Source: Synergistaceae bacterium (GTDB lineage Bacteria; Synergistota; Synergistia; Synergistales; Aminobacteriaceae). From it: 53,602 nucleotides of DNA. This document shows positions 8,604 to 15,827 of this stretch, in pieces (the first letter of the stretch is position 1; every line of letters starts with the position of its first letter). The DNA is taken from NCBI GenBank assembly GCA_017540085.1, contig JAFYBQ010000009.1, forward strand, positions 1 through 53,602, given 5' to 3'. The notes beneath the pieces were generated by a model. That model worked only from the letters and a program-made list of their open reading frames with translations. It searched no databases and was not told the origin of the DNA. The position numbers and the translations under genes were made by a program.

Positions 8604-9557
8604 ATGAAACAGTCAAAATCAGACATTCCGATTCAGGAAACAGGCGGAGAAAGCATAACAGGACGGTTTATCGCAAAATGGCAAAGAATGCGGGCCGGAA
8701 TCATGACTCCGTTTGAGTTCGTGATGATGTGCGCCGACAAGGGACTCTCATTCGTAACAAGAAGCGATGTACATATGGGCGACTCCCTCATGGCGCGGAG
8801 AATCATAAAGCAGCTACGTTCAGAAGGCTGCGCGGAGAAAGATTATTACAGGCTGAAGGACGCGAAAATCCCCGTGCTTGAAGGCAAATACAAGTCTGAT
8901 TTCTTCTCGAACACCATTTTTGATGTCTTCTACTGCTACATGTATCTTGACGACAATTACAGCGAAAGTGAGATAAACAAATATTTCTATCTCTTCCCTG
9001 AAGGGCCTTACTGCCTGAAGAATGACCTTGTTGACGTGAGGATCAATCCCGGCGACATAGTGATGGACGCGGGAAGCTGGATAGGGGAATTTGCCGCTTA
9101 TGCCTCCGCTAAGGGTGCTACGTGCTATGCCTTTGAGCCGTTCGAGAAAAATTATGATGTTCTTGCACGGACAGCCGCCCTCAATCCGGGTATTGTGCCT
9201 GTCAAAAAGGCTGTAGGGCGTTCATCAGGCTTTGTGAGCATGTCAGGCGAGGCCGGGACAGCGGCGGTCAGCGAAAACAAAGACGGCGAAATCATTCAGA
9301 CCTCCGTTGATGATTTTGTGCGTGAAAACAACCTGCCCCGCGTGGATTTCATAAAGTCAGACATAGAAGGCTTTGAACGCAATCTTATTGAGGGAGCGCG
9401 GGAGACTCTCGCAAAATTCGCGCCAAAGCTGGCAATCTGCACATATCATCTTCCTGATGACCCCGAAGTTCTGCCGGCGTTAATCAAAGAAGCCAACCCG
9501 GAATATAACATCGTCCAGAAACACAAGAAGCTATTTGCCTCAGTTCCCCGCAGGTAA
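8604..9557 (+). CDS. FkbM-family SAM-dependent methyltransferase
   Basis: This 317-aa protein has a class I methyltransferase core in its C-terminal two thirds: GDIVMDAGSWIGEFA (SAM-binding glycine motif, about 150), YAFEPFEKN, and VDFIKSDIEGFERNLIEGA with the family's D-x-EG signature (about 250), followed by KLAICTYHLPDD. FkbM proteins O-methylate sugars or other small molecules, often in surface-polysaccharide clusters. The N-terminal about 110 residues show no motif I recognise. ATG follows GAAGGCGG. No glycan genes adjoin it, so the substrate is unknown. Confidence 0.85.
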   Translation: MKQSKSDIPIQETGGESITGRFIAKWQRMRAGIMTPFEFVMMCADKGLSFVTRSDVHMGDSLMARRIIKQLRSEGCAEKDYYRLKDAKIPVLEGKYKSDFFSNTIFDVFYCYMYLDDNYSESEINKYFYLFPEGPYCLKNDLVDVRINPGDIVMDAGSWIGEFAAYASAKGATCYAFEPFEKNYDVLARTAALNPGIVPVKKAVGRSSGFVSMSGEAGTAAVSENKDGEIIQTSVDDFVRENNLPRVDFIKSDIEGFERNLIEGARETLAKFAPKLAICTYHLPDDPEVLPALIKEANPEYNIVQKHKKLFASVPRR

Positions 9558-9565
9558 AACGCAAA

Positions 9566-9594
9566 GCCCCCCCTGCTTTCACATGAGGGAGGGC
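9566..9594 (+). terminator. GC-rich hairpin after the methyltransferase gene
   Basis: GCCCCCCCT / AGGGAGGGC form a perfect stem with an 11-base loop nine bases after the stop codon. No long T-run follows directly; six Ts occur about 17 bases later. A terminator is likely but not textbook. Confidence 0.55.
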
Positions 9595-9685
9595 GAAATT
9601 CCCGCCGAGAAATTTTTTCCGTAATACACTAAAATATAAAGGCTAATCACAAGAAACAATCTCAAAATTTGGGAGCTGATTCATT

Positions 9686-9961
9686 TTGCGTATCGTAAAC
9701 ACTCAGGCAGTATTGGGACTCTCAATATGGATTCTCGGATTCGCCTTCATGGTAATGGGCTGGCTTGTCGGGGAGCTGTCAGAAAAATACGGGAAAATCC
9801 CGGCGAAAATCCTCTACAAGATCGGTGTCGTAATCGTCGGAATCCCCGTGATAATTCTGCTGTGGAAAGTCTCGGCGACTCTCTACGTCAACCGCTTCAA
9901 CATAGCCGCCTACATCAACAACGCATTCCAATTCATTCAGGATGCCCTGAAAGTGCTGTAG
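9686..9961 (+). CDS. Small two-helix membrane protein, unknown function
   Basis: This 91-aa protein has two hydrophobic segments (about residues 9-28 and 45-67) separated by a short charged loop (GELSEKYGKIPAKILYK). The predicted start is TTG with a GGGAG about 12 bases upstream, which is weak, so the start is uncertain. Its stop is three bases before the protease start at 9965. The tight spacing across three genes indicates one operon. I do not recognise the family. Confidence 0.65.
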   Translation: MRIVNTQAVLGLSIWILGFAFMVMGWLVGELSEKYGKIPAKILYKIGVVIVGIPVIILLWKVSATLYVNRFNIAAYINNAFQFIQDALKVL

Positions 9962-9964
9962 CTC

Positions 9965-10516
9965 ATGGTCGGCTTCATACTGGTCAACATCATCGGACTC
10001 ATTGCCGCGGCCTTCATGCTGTATTTCCCGTACACGTGGTGCAGGTGGAAAAATGAGCCTGAAGAATCTTACGGCCTGAAATGGTTTCTCACGCGCCGGG
10101 CAAAAATTGACGTGATAACCGCGCTGGCTGTTACGCTGATTCCGTTGACGGTGATTGTCATGTATATGCCTGTGAGCTGGGGAGGGGGACTCAAGACTCC
10201 GCCGTTCTGGGACGCTCTGAACATTCTCGGAGGAGGAATCGCCGCGGCATTCATTGAGGAGACATTTTTCCGGGGATGGCTTCAGACTCTGGCGGTGCGG
10301 AAATTCGGAGCTTTCGCGGGAATCATAATAGCTACGGCGGTATTTGCGGCTGTACACTTAATCGCGGTTCAGAAAATCATACGGCTTCTGACATTTTTCC
10401 CCGGCTTAATCATGGCACTTTTGCGGCACAGGAACGCCTCTGTAATGCCGGGGATAATCTATCATGCTGTCTGCAACGTCTGGGCGGTATGGTTCTCGCC
10501 GCTGCCGGGGGTTTAG
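9965..10516 (+). CDS. CPBP-family intramembrane glutamic metalloprotease (CAAX/Abi type)
   Basis: This 183-aa polytopic protein carries the three CPBP motifs: EETFFRG (about 99-105), FAAVHL (about 127) and HAVCN (near the C terminus, about 168), which supply the Glu/His/Asn set of this family. Members cleave within membranes in prenyl-protein maturation, bacteriocin immunity and peptide or envelope processing. It sits in a three-gene unit with a small membrane protein upstream and a secreted protein downstream, both within 4 bases. The partner could be a substrate, but that is inference. Confidence 0.85.
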   Translation: MVGFILVNIIGLIAAAFMLYFPYTWCRWKNEPEESYGLKWFLTRRAKIDVITALAVTLIPLTVIVMYMPVSWGGGLKTPPFWDALNILGGGIAAAFIEETFFRGWLQTLAVRKFGAFAGIIIATAVFAAVHLIAVQKIIRLLTFFPGLIMALLRHRNASVMPGIIYHAVCNVWAVWFSPLPGV

Positions 10517-10519
10517 GCC

Positions 10520-11560
10520 ATGAGGAAAATATTTCTCACACTGATATTTCTGCTGGCGGTCTCGGAGTCGTGGGCGGAAAATCTCATTGAGCTTAGGCTC
10601 CCGTGTATTGTCGGCGAAAACGTTACGGCAAAATTGCCCGGGGGCAATGTGATTCCGTTAGGGCGCGTGAAAATGATTCCGTCAAAAACAAACTGGCCCG
10701 CTTACACCGCAAGCAGGTGGGCGAGTCCGTCAACCGTATGCGCGACTGCCGTCAACGCGATTCACATTCTTGTCCGCGCCGAGAATGACAGAGGAAGAAT
10801 CATCAGCCTTGTTCCGTCAGTAACGGTAGCTCCCGCGGCGGCTCCGGGGGCGTTTTTCGCGCTTGACATGGACGCGGGTACGGGGATATTCGGAGGGTTC
10901 GCGCCTCTCACAGGGTCAGGGGTTACGGTTGAGCATGACGGGATCGAGTCTCTGCTGACTGATACGCCTAGGGAGGGCGATATTCTGATTATACGTTCGC
11001 CCCTGCCTGAGAGACTCCCATACTACATGGCCGATTTCGAGAACAGGCCGGGCGGAAGGGTAATCGCTTACGGGGCAGACGGGCCTAAAGTTATCGCGAG
11101 GGTGATACGCCCCGTGAAGGGAGTCGGGCGTTTCGGAGGGAGCATATATCAGAACCGGGGAAGGATTCGGGCTTCACATTCGGGTGTGATATGCGTCGCG
11201 ACATCCCCGCGTGATTCTGTCGGAGGGATTCAGATTATGCCGCTGAAGCACGCGCTGACCTCGCCGGAAATGCTCAACGCCTGGAAGCTGACTCAGTGGA
11301 TGATTGTCGCGCCCCTGCCGGGAATGCCTGATCTTGAGGGGACTGCGCCACTGTTCAAGAATGCCTTTGTCCCCGGAGCGCAGTTATCGGACAGACTGCC
11401 GGACTTGTGGAGTCATTACGGGAGAAGGCCGCTCGTGCTGTGCAGGGTTGACGGGGGAAACTGGGAACGCCTGCCGGAAATTTCCGGGAAGGTTGATGAC
11501 GGGCTGAAGAGAGTCACGCACCTGAGATTGTATTTTCCGCTGTGGAGTTTGCCGCAATAA
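10520..11560 (+). CDS. Secreted protein of unknown function
   Basis: This 346-aa protein starts with a typical signal peptide (IFLTLIFLLAVSESWAE, cleavage near residue 20). The rest is Gly/Pro/Arg-rich, predicted mostly beta, with no transmembrane segment and no catalytic motif I recognise. ATG is 4 bases after the protease stop, consistent with translational coupling. Its 3' end overlaps the convergent WYL regulator gene by 47 bases, which is unusual and may create antisense effects between the two operons. Function unknown. Confidence 0.75.
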   Translation: MRKIFLTLIFLLAVSESWAENLIELRLPCIVGENVTAKLPGGNVIPLGRVKMIPSKTNWPAYTASRWASPSTVCATAVNAIHILVRAENDRGRIISLVPSVTVAPAAAPGAFFALDMDAGTGIFGGFAPLTGSGVTVEHDGIESLLTDTPREGDILIIRSPLPERLPYYMADFENRPGGRVIAYGADGPKVIARVIRPVKGVGRFGGSIYQNRGRIRASHSGVICVATSPRDSVGGIQIMPLKHALTSPEMLNAWKLTQWMIVAPLPGMPDLEGTAPLFKNAFVPGAQLSDRLPDLWSHYGRRPLVLCRVDGGNWERLPEISGKVDDGLKRVTHLRLYFPLWSLPQ

Positions 11561-12527
11561 CTTTCCGGGCTAAGTCGCATACCATTTCGCGCAGTTCATC
11601 CGGGGCTTTGACCGTTATCCCGGGGGAACATGACAGTATCCACCTTGCGGCCTCCTCAAGATCTGGGATTGTCGCAGTAAGCTCTATAGTGTCATCATTG
11701 AGGCGCGTTATTCTCTGCGTGGGATGGCGTTTCATTTCGCTGACGATTGAGGCCATCGGCTCGCGGATTTCGAGTCTTATCGTGTGCCGGAGCTGTCCGC
11801 CTTTCACGTACCATGAAGACTGCCTGAAGATTTCCGGGCTGTAGTCATCAGGAGGTGGGATAAATTTCCCGTCATCAGGGATAATTATCCTCTCAATTCT
11901 CGACAGCCTGAAGGTCAGAATCCTTTCTCCGTCCCCGGCGGCCATGTACCACGAGTGAGCCTTGAAGAACATATCGTAGGGGGAAATTCTGTGAGTCTTC
12001 ACCTTCCTGTCTCCGTACGGCGAAATGTAGTCTATCTCTATCGCTTCATGCTCGTGTATCGCCTCTAATACCGTCTCAAAGACCCACGGCTTTATGCCTG
12101 AAACAGGGTGCTGAATTGTCGTAAGTCCGGCTAGAATCTCGCCCAGCTCCACAAAACTGTCCGGGACAATCTCCGCGATTTTGTGCCATAATTCCCTGCA
12201 GTGACTCTTGAAGTCAGGCACGAAATGACTCGCCATTCCCAAGCCTATGCACAGTGCTGAAATGTCGTTCATGTTCAGACTCAGCGACATAAGGAACTCG
12301 CCTTCATACGTCATGCAGTAACGCCGTGGATAATCGCGCCTGAATGTGATTCCGGCTTTGTACTCGTCCCGCAGTAACCGTATATCATCCTGAAGAGCGC
12401 GCCGCCCGGAGTATTCGCAGTGTGTGATGAGGTCTGAGACTTCCGCGCCTGCCTCACCCTTTTTGCGGAGGTATGCCGCCAGTTTCAGGAGCCGCCGTAT
12501 TCTTACGGACGAAATTTCGCGACCCAT
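11514..12527 (-). CDS. WYL-domain transcriptional regulator (HTH-WYL-WCX)
   Basis: This 337-aa regulator has a DeoR-like winged HTH (about residues 5-75, including SGRRALQDDIRLLRDEY), a WYL domain (about 140-215, with IDYISPYGDR and HSWYMAAGDGERILTFRLSRIERI) and a C-terminal WCX extension (about 240-325, with HPTQRIT, RWILS and ITVKAPDELREMV). WYL regulators bind ligands or nucleic acid and control defence or stress loci. It is the last gene of the long minus-strand cassette; its start touches the stop of the LRAT-like gene. The HTH resembles the HTH-only protein at 17585 at the cassette head. Confidence 0.9.
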   Translation of the reverse strand: MGREISSVRIRRLLKLAAYLRKKGEAGAEVSDLITHCEYSGRRALQDDIRLLRDEYKAGITFRRDYPRRYCMTYEGEFLMSLSLNMNDISALCIGLGMASHFVPDFKSHCRELWHKIAEIVPDSFVELGEILAGLTTIQHPVSGIKPWVFETVLEAIHEHEAIEIDYISPYGDRKVKTHRISPYDMFFKAHSWYMAAGDGERILTFRLSRIERIIIPDDGKFIPPPDDYSPEIFRQSSWYVKGGQLRHTIRLEIREPMASIVSEMKRHPTQRITRLNDDTIELTATIPDLEEAARWILSCSPGITVKAPDELREMVCDLARKVIAANSTAENTISGA

Positions 12528-12991
12528 CAGCCGAAAAAGCGGGCGACAATGTCAAGAATCCTGTCGACCTGCGTGGAGTCCTTAACGCCTGTCTTGCACC
12601 ACACCGCGAAATGCTCGCAGTTGTTCAGCGCAAGATTGTAGCCGCCCTCGCCGAGTTTGCTTCTTGCGCGTCTCACGGTCTCTTCTCCGCTGTAAAGGTG
12701 GTAATCCATCATCTTTATGACGCGGATTAACTGTAGAATTTTGGCGAGTCCCTTAACGCCGGGGATTACGGGAAAATTATTCGGGTGTTCGGGAAAGTTG
12801 CAGACGCTGAAATCCTCTGAGCCGTTCAGGAACTCCGCTAATGTCGTCTCGCGCACAATGCCGTTGAAGTCGTCCGGGCCTGTCGCGCCTGTGTAGTGAA
12901 TGACGCGGCCGGGGTCAGCGTAGACTCCGTAGTGGGAATATAGTCCCCTATTCACGCGGAGAACATCGCCGTTTTTTGGACTGGGTTTCAT
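12527..12991 (-). CDS. LRAT/NC-domain (NlpC/P60-superfamily) protein
   Basis: About 154 aa. An N-terminal DVLRVNRGLYSHYGVYAD gives the catalytic-type His box, and a later NLALNNCEHFAVWC gives the NCEHF nucleophile motif of the lecithin-retinol-acyltransferase-like branch of NlpC/P60 thiol enzymes. Members act as acyltransferases, phospholipases or peptidases. The ATG at 12991 forms an ATGA overlap with the stop of the upstream gene and is preferred over an ATG 21 bases further upstream. There is no signal peptide, so it is cytosolic. A role in peptide acylation or cleavage is possible but unproven. Confidence 0.75.
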   Translation of the reverse strand: MKPSPKNGDVLRVNRGLYSHYGVYADPGRVIHYTGATGPDDFNGIVRETTLAEFLNGSEDFSVCNFPEHPNNFPVIPGVKGLAKILQLIRVIKMMDYHLYSGEETVRRARSKLGEGGYNLALNNCEHFAVWCKTGVKDSTQVDRILDIVARFFG

Positions 12992-13533
12992 TTGCCGATC
13001 ATCTCCCCGCATGAATTGAGCAGGAATTTCACTACGTCATCGAGAGTCATATTGTCAGTACAGACATGAATCAGGCCGGGAAGTTTCATGTAAACATCCT
13101 GCGCTTTCTTCTGCCCGTCAAAATCGCGGTCAAGAGCTGAGATGATTCCCCCTTTGCTTTTGCGGTCTGACATTCTTTCGCGTCTTGTGTCATCGCTGGC
13201 GCAGAGGAGGAAACTTCTGTCCGGCTTCCTGAGTCCCTCGAAATATCCGAAAATGTCATCAGGGATTTCACGGTCAAAAGGCCAGTTGTATGCGAGCGTT
13301 GAATGAATATACCTATCGCAGACTATATCATATTTTCCGGCCATGTCCGAGACGTAATAGCATGATGACAGATAATAGTGATACGCTGAATATTTGTTGG
13401 CGGCGGCGAATTTCCTCACGGGCATATATTCAGGGCCTGGGGTTGACGCAAATTTGAATCCGAGAGAGTCGGCGAGAATTTTTGCCGCGGAGCTTTTCCC
13501 GGTTCCGTCAGTGCCTTCAAGAGTGATTAGCAT
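12988..13533 (-). CDS. Thymidylate-kinase-like P-loop kinase
   Basis: This 181-aa protein begins with MLITLEGTDGTGKSS, a Walker A motif of the dTMP-kinase type, and contains YDIVCDRYIHSTLAY, which matches the DR[YF] substrate-binding motif, plus a charged lid segment (about 115-125). It is shorter than typical Tmk (about 205-215 aa), and the usual downstream dTMP-binding and lid residues are not obvious. It may phosphorylate something other than dTMP. It is translationally coupled to both neighbours (2-base gap upstream, 4-base overlap downstream) within the radical SAM cassette. Confidence 0.75.
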   Translation of the reverse strand: MLITLEGTDGTGKSSAAKILADSLGFKFASTPGPEYMPVRKFAAANKYSAYHYYLSSCYYVSDMAGKYDIVCDRYIHSTLAYNWPFDREIPDDIFGYFEGLRKPDRSFLLCASDDTRRERMSDRKSKGGIISALDRDFDGQKKAQDVYMKLPGLIHVCTDNMTLDDVVKFLLNSCGEMIGK

Positions 13534-13534
13534 T

Positions 13535-14011
13535 CTACAACACTTCCTCCACTGTGCAGCGCATAATTTTTGACGTGCGAAATTCTACGGTATCGCCCTT
13601 TTTCCTTCCCGCAAGAACTTTCCCTAACGGACTCTGCGGAGTTATGGCCGTGTATTTCCTGCCCTCGTGGACGACTGAGACTCCCGCCGCGCCTTTCGCG
13701 TCAAGCAGTATATAGCCGTTATGCGCTCCGTTCTGTTTAAGGATGATGATTGAGCCGTTAGCGATAATTTCGCCGCCTGTCCGTGAAATTTCCGCCTCAA
13801 GAAGGGATAATGCTTTCTCCATTTCGTTATGGCTCTTCTTCATTTCCGAGAGCTGCCACTGTCCTTCAACTAATGCGCTGTCGTAACGGCTCTGCATTGG
13901 GCCGGGCTGATCTGCAAGATATTCCTTCTGCATTTCGATACCCTCATTTGAGGACGATATATTTTCCTTCAGCTTATTGATTAAAAGTCCGAGTATTGTT
14001 TTTCTGTCCAA
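13535..14011 (-). CDS. GreA/GreB-like protein
   Basis: 158 aa, the usual GreA length. Residues 1-75 form a charged helical hairpin. The C-terminal part has ITPQSPLGKVLAGRKKGDTVEF, the standard GreA/GreB FKBP-like domain signature. True Gre factors rescue backtracked RNA polymerase through an acidic pair at the coiled-coil tip. Here the tip region reads ADQPGPMQSRYD and lacks the usual acidic S-x-E-x-(G)D-R-S-E pattern, so cleavage-stimulating activity is doubtful. Its position between a radical SAM and a kinase gene suggests a cassette-specific role. Confidence 0.75.
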   Translation of the reverse strand: MDRKTILGLLINKLKENISSSNEGIEMQKEYLADQPGPMQSRYDSALVEGQWQLSEMKKSHNEMEKALSLLEAEISRTGGEIIANGSIIILKQNGAHNGYILLDAKGAAGVSVVHEGRKYTAITPQSPLGKVLAGRKKGDTVEFRTSKIMRCTVEEVL

Positions 14012-14018
14012 GGTAAAA

Positions 14019-14822
14019 TTATCTCCTGTTCATTAAGTCTGCTATATGCTCCAATATATTATCATGCCCCGCTTCCAAGAAACTCCCTGTATCATCGAAC
14101 GGGCATAAAGTGATTCTTCCGTCAGGGTATACCCACACAGAACGGCATGAAGGGCAGCCTGTAGGGTGAGGGATTCGGCATTCGCGGCACATTTCGAGGC
14201 CGGGATTTTTCGCGCTCTCAATTTCTACACGCGTGTCGTCCCTGAAAATTTCGGCGAATCCAAGAAATTCGCGGTAATATTCCTCGTCCGCTGTCATGTC
14301 ATTCATGAGCTTGATTATTATCCCGTGAGGCAATAGAGCTTCGGCCATGCGCCTTATTGAGTCTGGATTCTGCCGTGCGAAAACGGTGTTGATCTTCACG
14401 CGGAGGCCATGCCCGGCAGCTTTTACGGCACTGTGAATTATGTCCGCGGGGCTGTATTCTGATGACGTGAGGCGTGAATATTCTTCCGGGACGAATGAAG
14501 GCACAGAGATATTCAGGGAGTCTGTGAGGGAGTAAAACTCTTCAGGCTGAAGGGGGAGCATAGATCCGTTTGTGGTGATTGCGTTAGTGAGTCCGAGGGA
14601 TTTTGACAGCCTCATGATGTCCAGAAGGTGAGGGAAGATTAGCGGCTCTCCGCCAGTGTAAGCGACTTTTTCCCCGCCGAGCGAGGCAAAAACTTTCACG
14701 CATTCTTTCAGGAAGCCGGGGGGAATATCTCTATTCCGGCACCTGTTGAAGTCATGGGAGCAGAACACACAGCGGTAATTGCACCTGTCAGATAATACGA
14801 GCCTGAGATTGTATTTGCTCAT
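14019..14822 (-). CDS. Radical SAM enzyme with C-terminal auxiliary Cys cluster (second in cassette)
   Basis: 267 aa. The radical SAM motif CNYRCVFC gives Cys14, Cys18 and Cys21, and GGEP lies at 57-60. The C-terminal region has Cys212, 215, 223, 226 and 240 around SVWVYPDGRITLC, a twitch/SPASM-like arrangement able to hold an auxiliary Fe-S cluster. Such enzymes install crosslinks or epimerise residues in ribosomal peptides. It is directly downstream of three small peptides and a PqqD-like gene, which supports peptide modification. MoaA-like sequence character is evident, but no molybdopterin genes are nearby. Confidence 0.85.
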   Translation of the reverse strand: MSKYNLRLVLSDRCNYRCVFCSHDFNRCRNRDIPPGFLKECVKVFASLGGEKVAYTGGEPLIFPHLLDIMRLSKSLGLTNAITTNGSMLPLQPEEFYSLTDSLNISVPSFVPEEYSRLTSSEYSPADIIHSAVKAAGHGLRVKINTVFARQNPDSIRRMAEALLPHGIIIKLMNDMTADEEYYREFLGFAEIFRDDTRVEIESAKNPGLEMCRECRIPHPTGCPSCRSVWVYPDGRITLCPFDDTGSFLEAGHDNILEHIADLMNRR

Positions 14823-14891
14823 AGTGAGTCATCCTTTCGGGAACGAACTGCCCCGGCTTTTCGGGCTGAGGCAGAAATATATTCCGTTCGG

Positions 14892-15107
14892 TCAGTCGAG
14901 GCAGGGTTCGAGCGCGCCTCCGGCAGAAGCTATGTCCGTAACTGCGAGCGCTATTGATGAAACTATTGATGAAAACGGTTTCGGGTCAGGGTCAGGCTTA
15001 AGCATTGCATTAATTGCCTGGACAACGGTGAACGCTATGCTGTAGCTGTTCCCCGTCCTGCGACCTGTAACAGTCGGCGAACGATATTCCTTCATGTATT
15101 CCTTCAT
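14892..15107 (-). CDS. Putative RiPP precursor peptide 3
   Basis: 71 aa. The N terminus has a duplicated MKEY followed by RSPTVTG, which contains the Y-x-x-P-x-V motif shared by all three small peptides here. The middle is hydrophobic with a PDPDPKP interruption. The C terminus is GGALEPCLD, which contains the only cysteine. The first ATG follows AGGGGG by 7 bases; the second in-frame ATG follows AAGGA, so either may be used. The C-terminal coding sequence is nearly identical in DNA to that of peptide 2. Assignment rests on shared motifs and the PqqD/radical SAM context. Confidence 0.75.
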   Translation of the reverse strand: MKEYMKEYRSPTVTGRRTGNSYSIAFTVVQAINAMLKPDPDPKPFSSIVSSIALAVTDIASAGGALEPCLD

Positions 15108-15119
15108 GGCCGTGTCCCC

Positions 15120-15320
15120 CTAGTCGAGGCAGGGTTCTAGTGCGGGAAGTCCCCCTGCAACGCTTTTGTCCCCTGATTTTGAGGTCAGCAGAGCCGCCGC
15201 AACGCCCCCCGCAAATGCCGCCGCAACTTTCGCCATCGTAACGCCCGCAATCAATGCCGCCGGGAACGCAAAGCCGCCTTCAGCCCCTCCCGTAACTGAC
15301 GGTGTAATGTACTCTTTCAT
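15120..15320 (-). CDS. Putative RiPP precursor peptide 2
   Basis: 66 aa. It starts MKEYITPSVTGG (leader motif Y-x-x-P-x-V), has an Ala/Gly-rich hydrophobic core (about 17-47) and ends GLPALEPCLD with a single Cys. The ATG at 15320 is well spaced behind AAAGGAGC and forms an ATGA overlap with the end of the PqqD-like gene, so it is preferred over a longer form starting 42 bases upstream. The long helical hydrophobic core resembles bacteriocin-like peptides, but no known family is recognised. Confidence 0.8.
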   Translation of the reverse strand: MKEYITPSVTGGAEGGFAFPAALIAGVTMAKVAAAFAGGVAAALLTSKSGDKSVAGGLPALEPCLD

Positions 15321-15619
15321 GATGATATTGCTCCTTTCTTCAGACGTATTAATTTCTTCCATTGCATATCGCGTATGAAACTCACTATATCGCGTTCGAG
15401 GGTCTCGCGGTCAACTTCATACTCACCGAGAATTTCAGCGCAAAGCCCTTCAATCGTCATATTGCCGTCAAGAATATTCCACATTTCCCGCGCCGTTCCG
15501 TTGAGGTAATATATCTCGCTGTTACGGTTCGAGGCTATGAGAAATTCGCCTTCATTGCGAGTCTTCAAGGCACTGTGAACGGGGATATAATCCTTCAGGA
15601 AATCATATGCCGCTGTCAT
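15317..15619 (-). CDS. PqqD-family RiPP recognition protein
   Basis: 100 aa with the PqqD pattern: GEFLIASNRNSEIYYLNGTAREMWNILDG, then an acidic helix and a D-x-V-S-F-x-R-D-M-Q-W helix. PqqD-like proteins (RiPP recognition elements) bind the leader peptide and present it to the radical SAM enzyme. The Y-x-x-P leader motif in the three neighbouring peptides is like the one bound by such elements in lasso-peptide systems. The gene lies between peptide 1 and peptide 2, 4 bases from one stop and overlapping the other start. No PQQ genes are present. Confidence 0.88.
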   Translation of the reverse strand: MTAAYDFLKDYIPVHSALKTRNEGEFLIASNRNSEIYYLNGTAREMWNILDGNMTIEGLCAEILGEYEVDRETLERDIVSFIRDMQWKKLIRLKKGAISS

Positions 15620-15623
15620 TGCC

Positions 15624-15809
15624 TTACTCCATTACGCACTCAGGCACACGCAAGTCAGACGAAAAAATCCGGTGTGCGTCCATAGCGTTTTTCACAGCCT
15701 TTGCGATTGCATAGCCTCCCACCATCGCAAGCCCTACAGCAAGAGGCACAACCCTTCCCCCGGCGGTCTCTGCTATATTTGTTACTTCCGGCTTCCTGTA
15801 CTCCCTCAA
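15624..15809 (-). CDS. Putative RiPP precursor peptide 1
   Basis: 61 aa from a TTG start 10 bases behind AGGAGG. It begins MREYRKPEVTN (Y-x-x-P-x-V), has a Gly-Gly at residues 17-18 and a hydrophobic helix-like stretch (VPLAVGLAMVGGYAIAKAV), and ends DLRVPECVME with the only Cys. It lies 18 bases after the first radical SAM gene and is the most divergent of the three peptides at its C terminus (PEC rather than EPC). Confidence 0.75.
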   Translation of the reverse strand: MREYRKPEVTNIAETAGGRVVPLAVGLAMVGGYAIAKAVKNAMDAHRIFSSDLRVPECVME

Positions 15810-15827
15810 GATATATATTCCTCCTCT

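Noticed and set aside
14779-15378. Plus-strand open frames opposite the precursor peptides
   Set aside because: The minus-strand peptides have ribosome sites, ATGA overlaps and shared motifs; the plus-strand frames have none.
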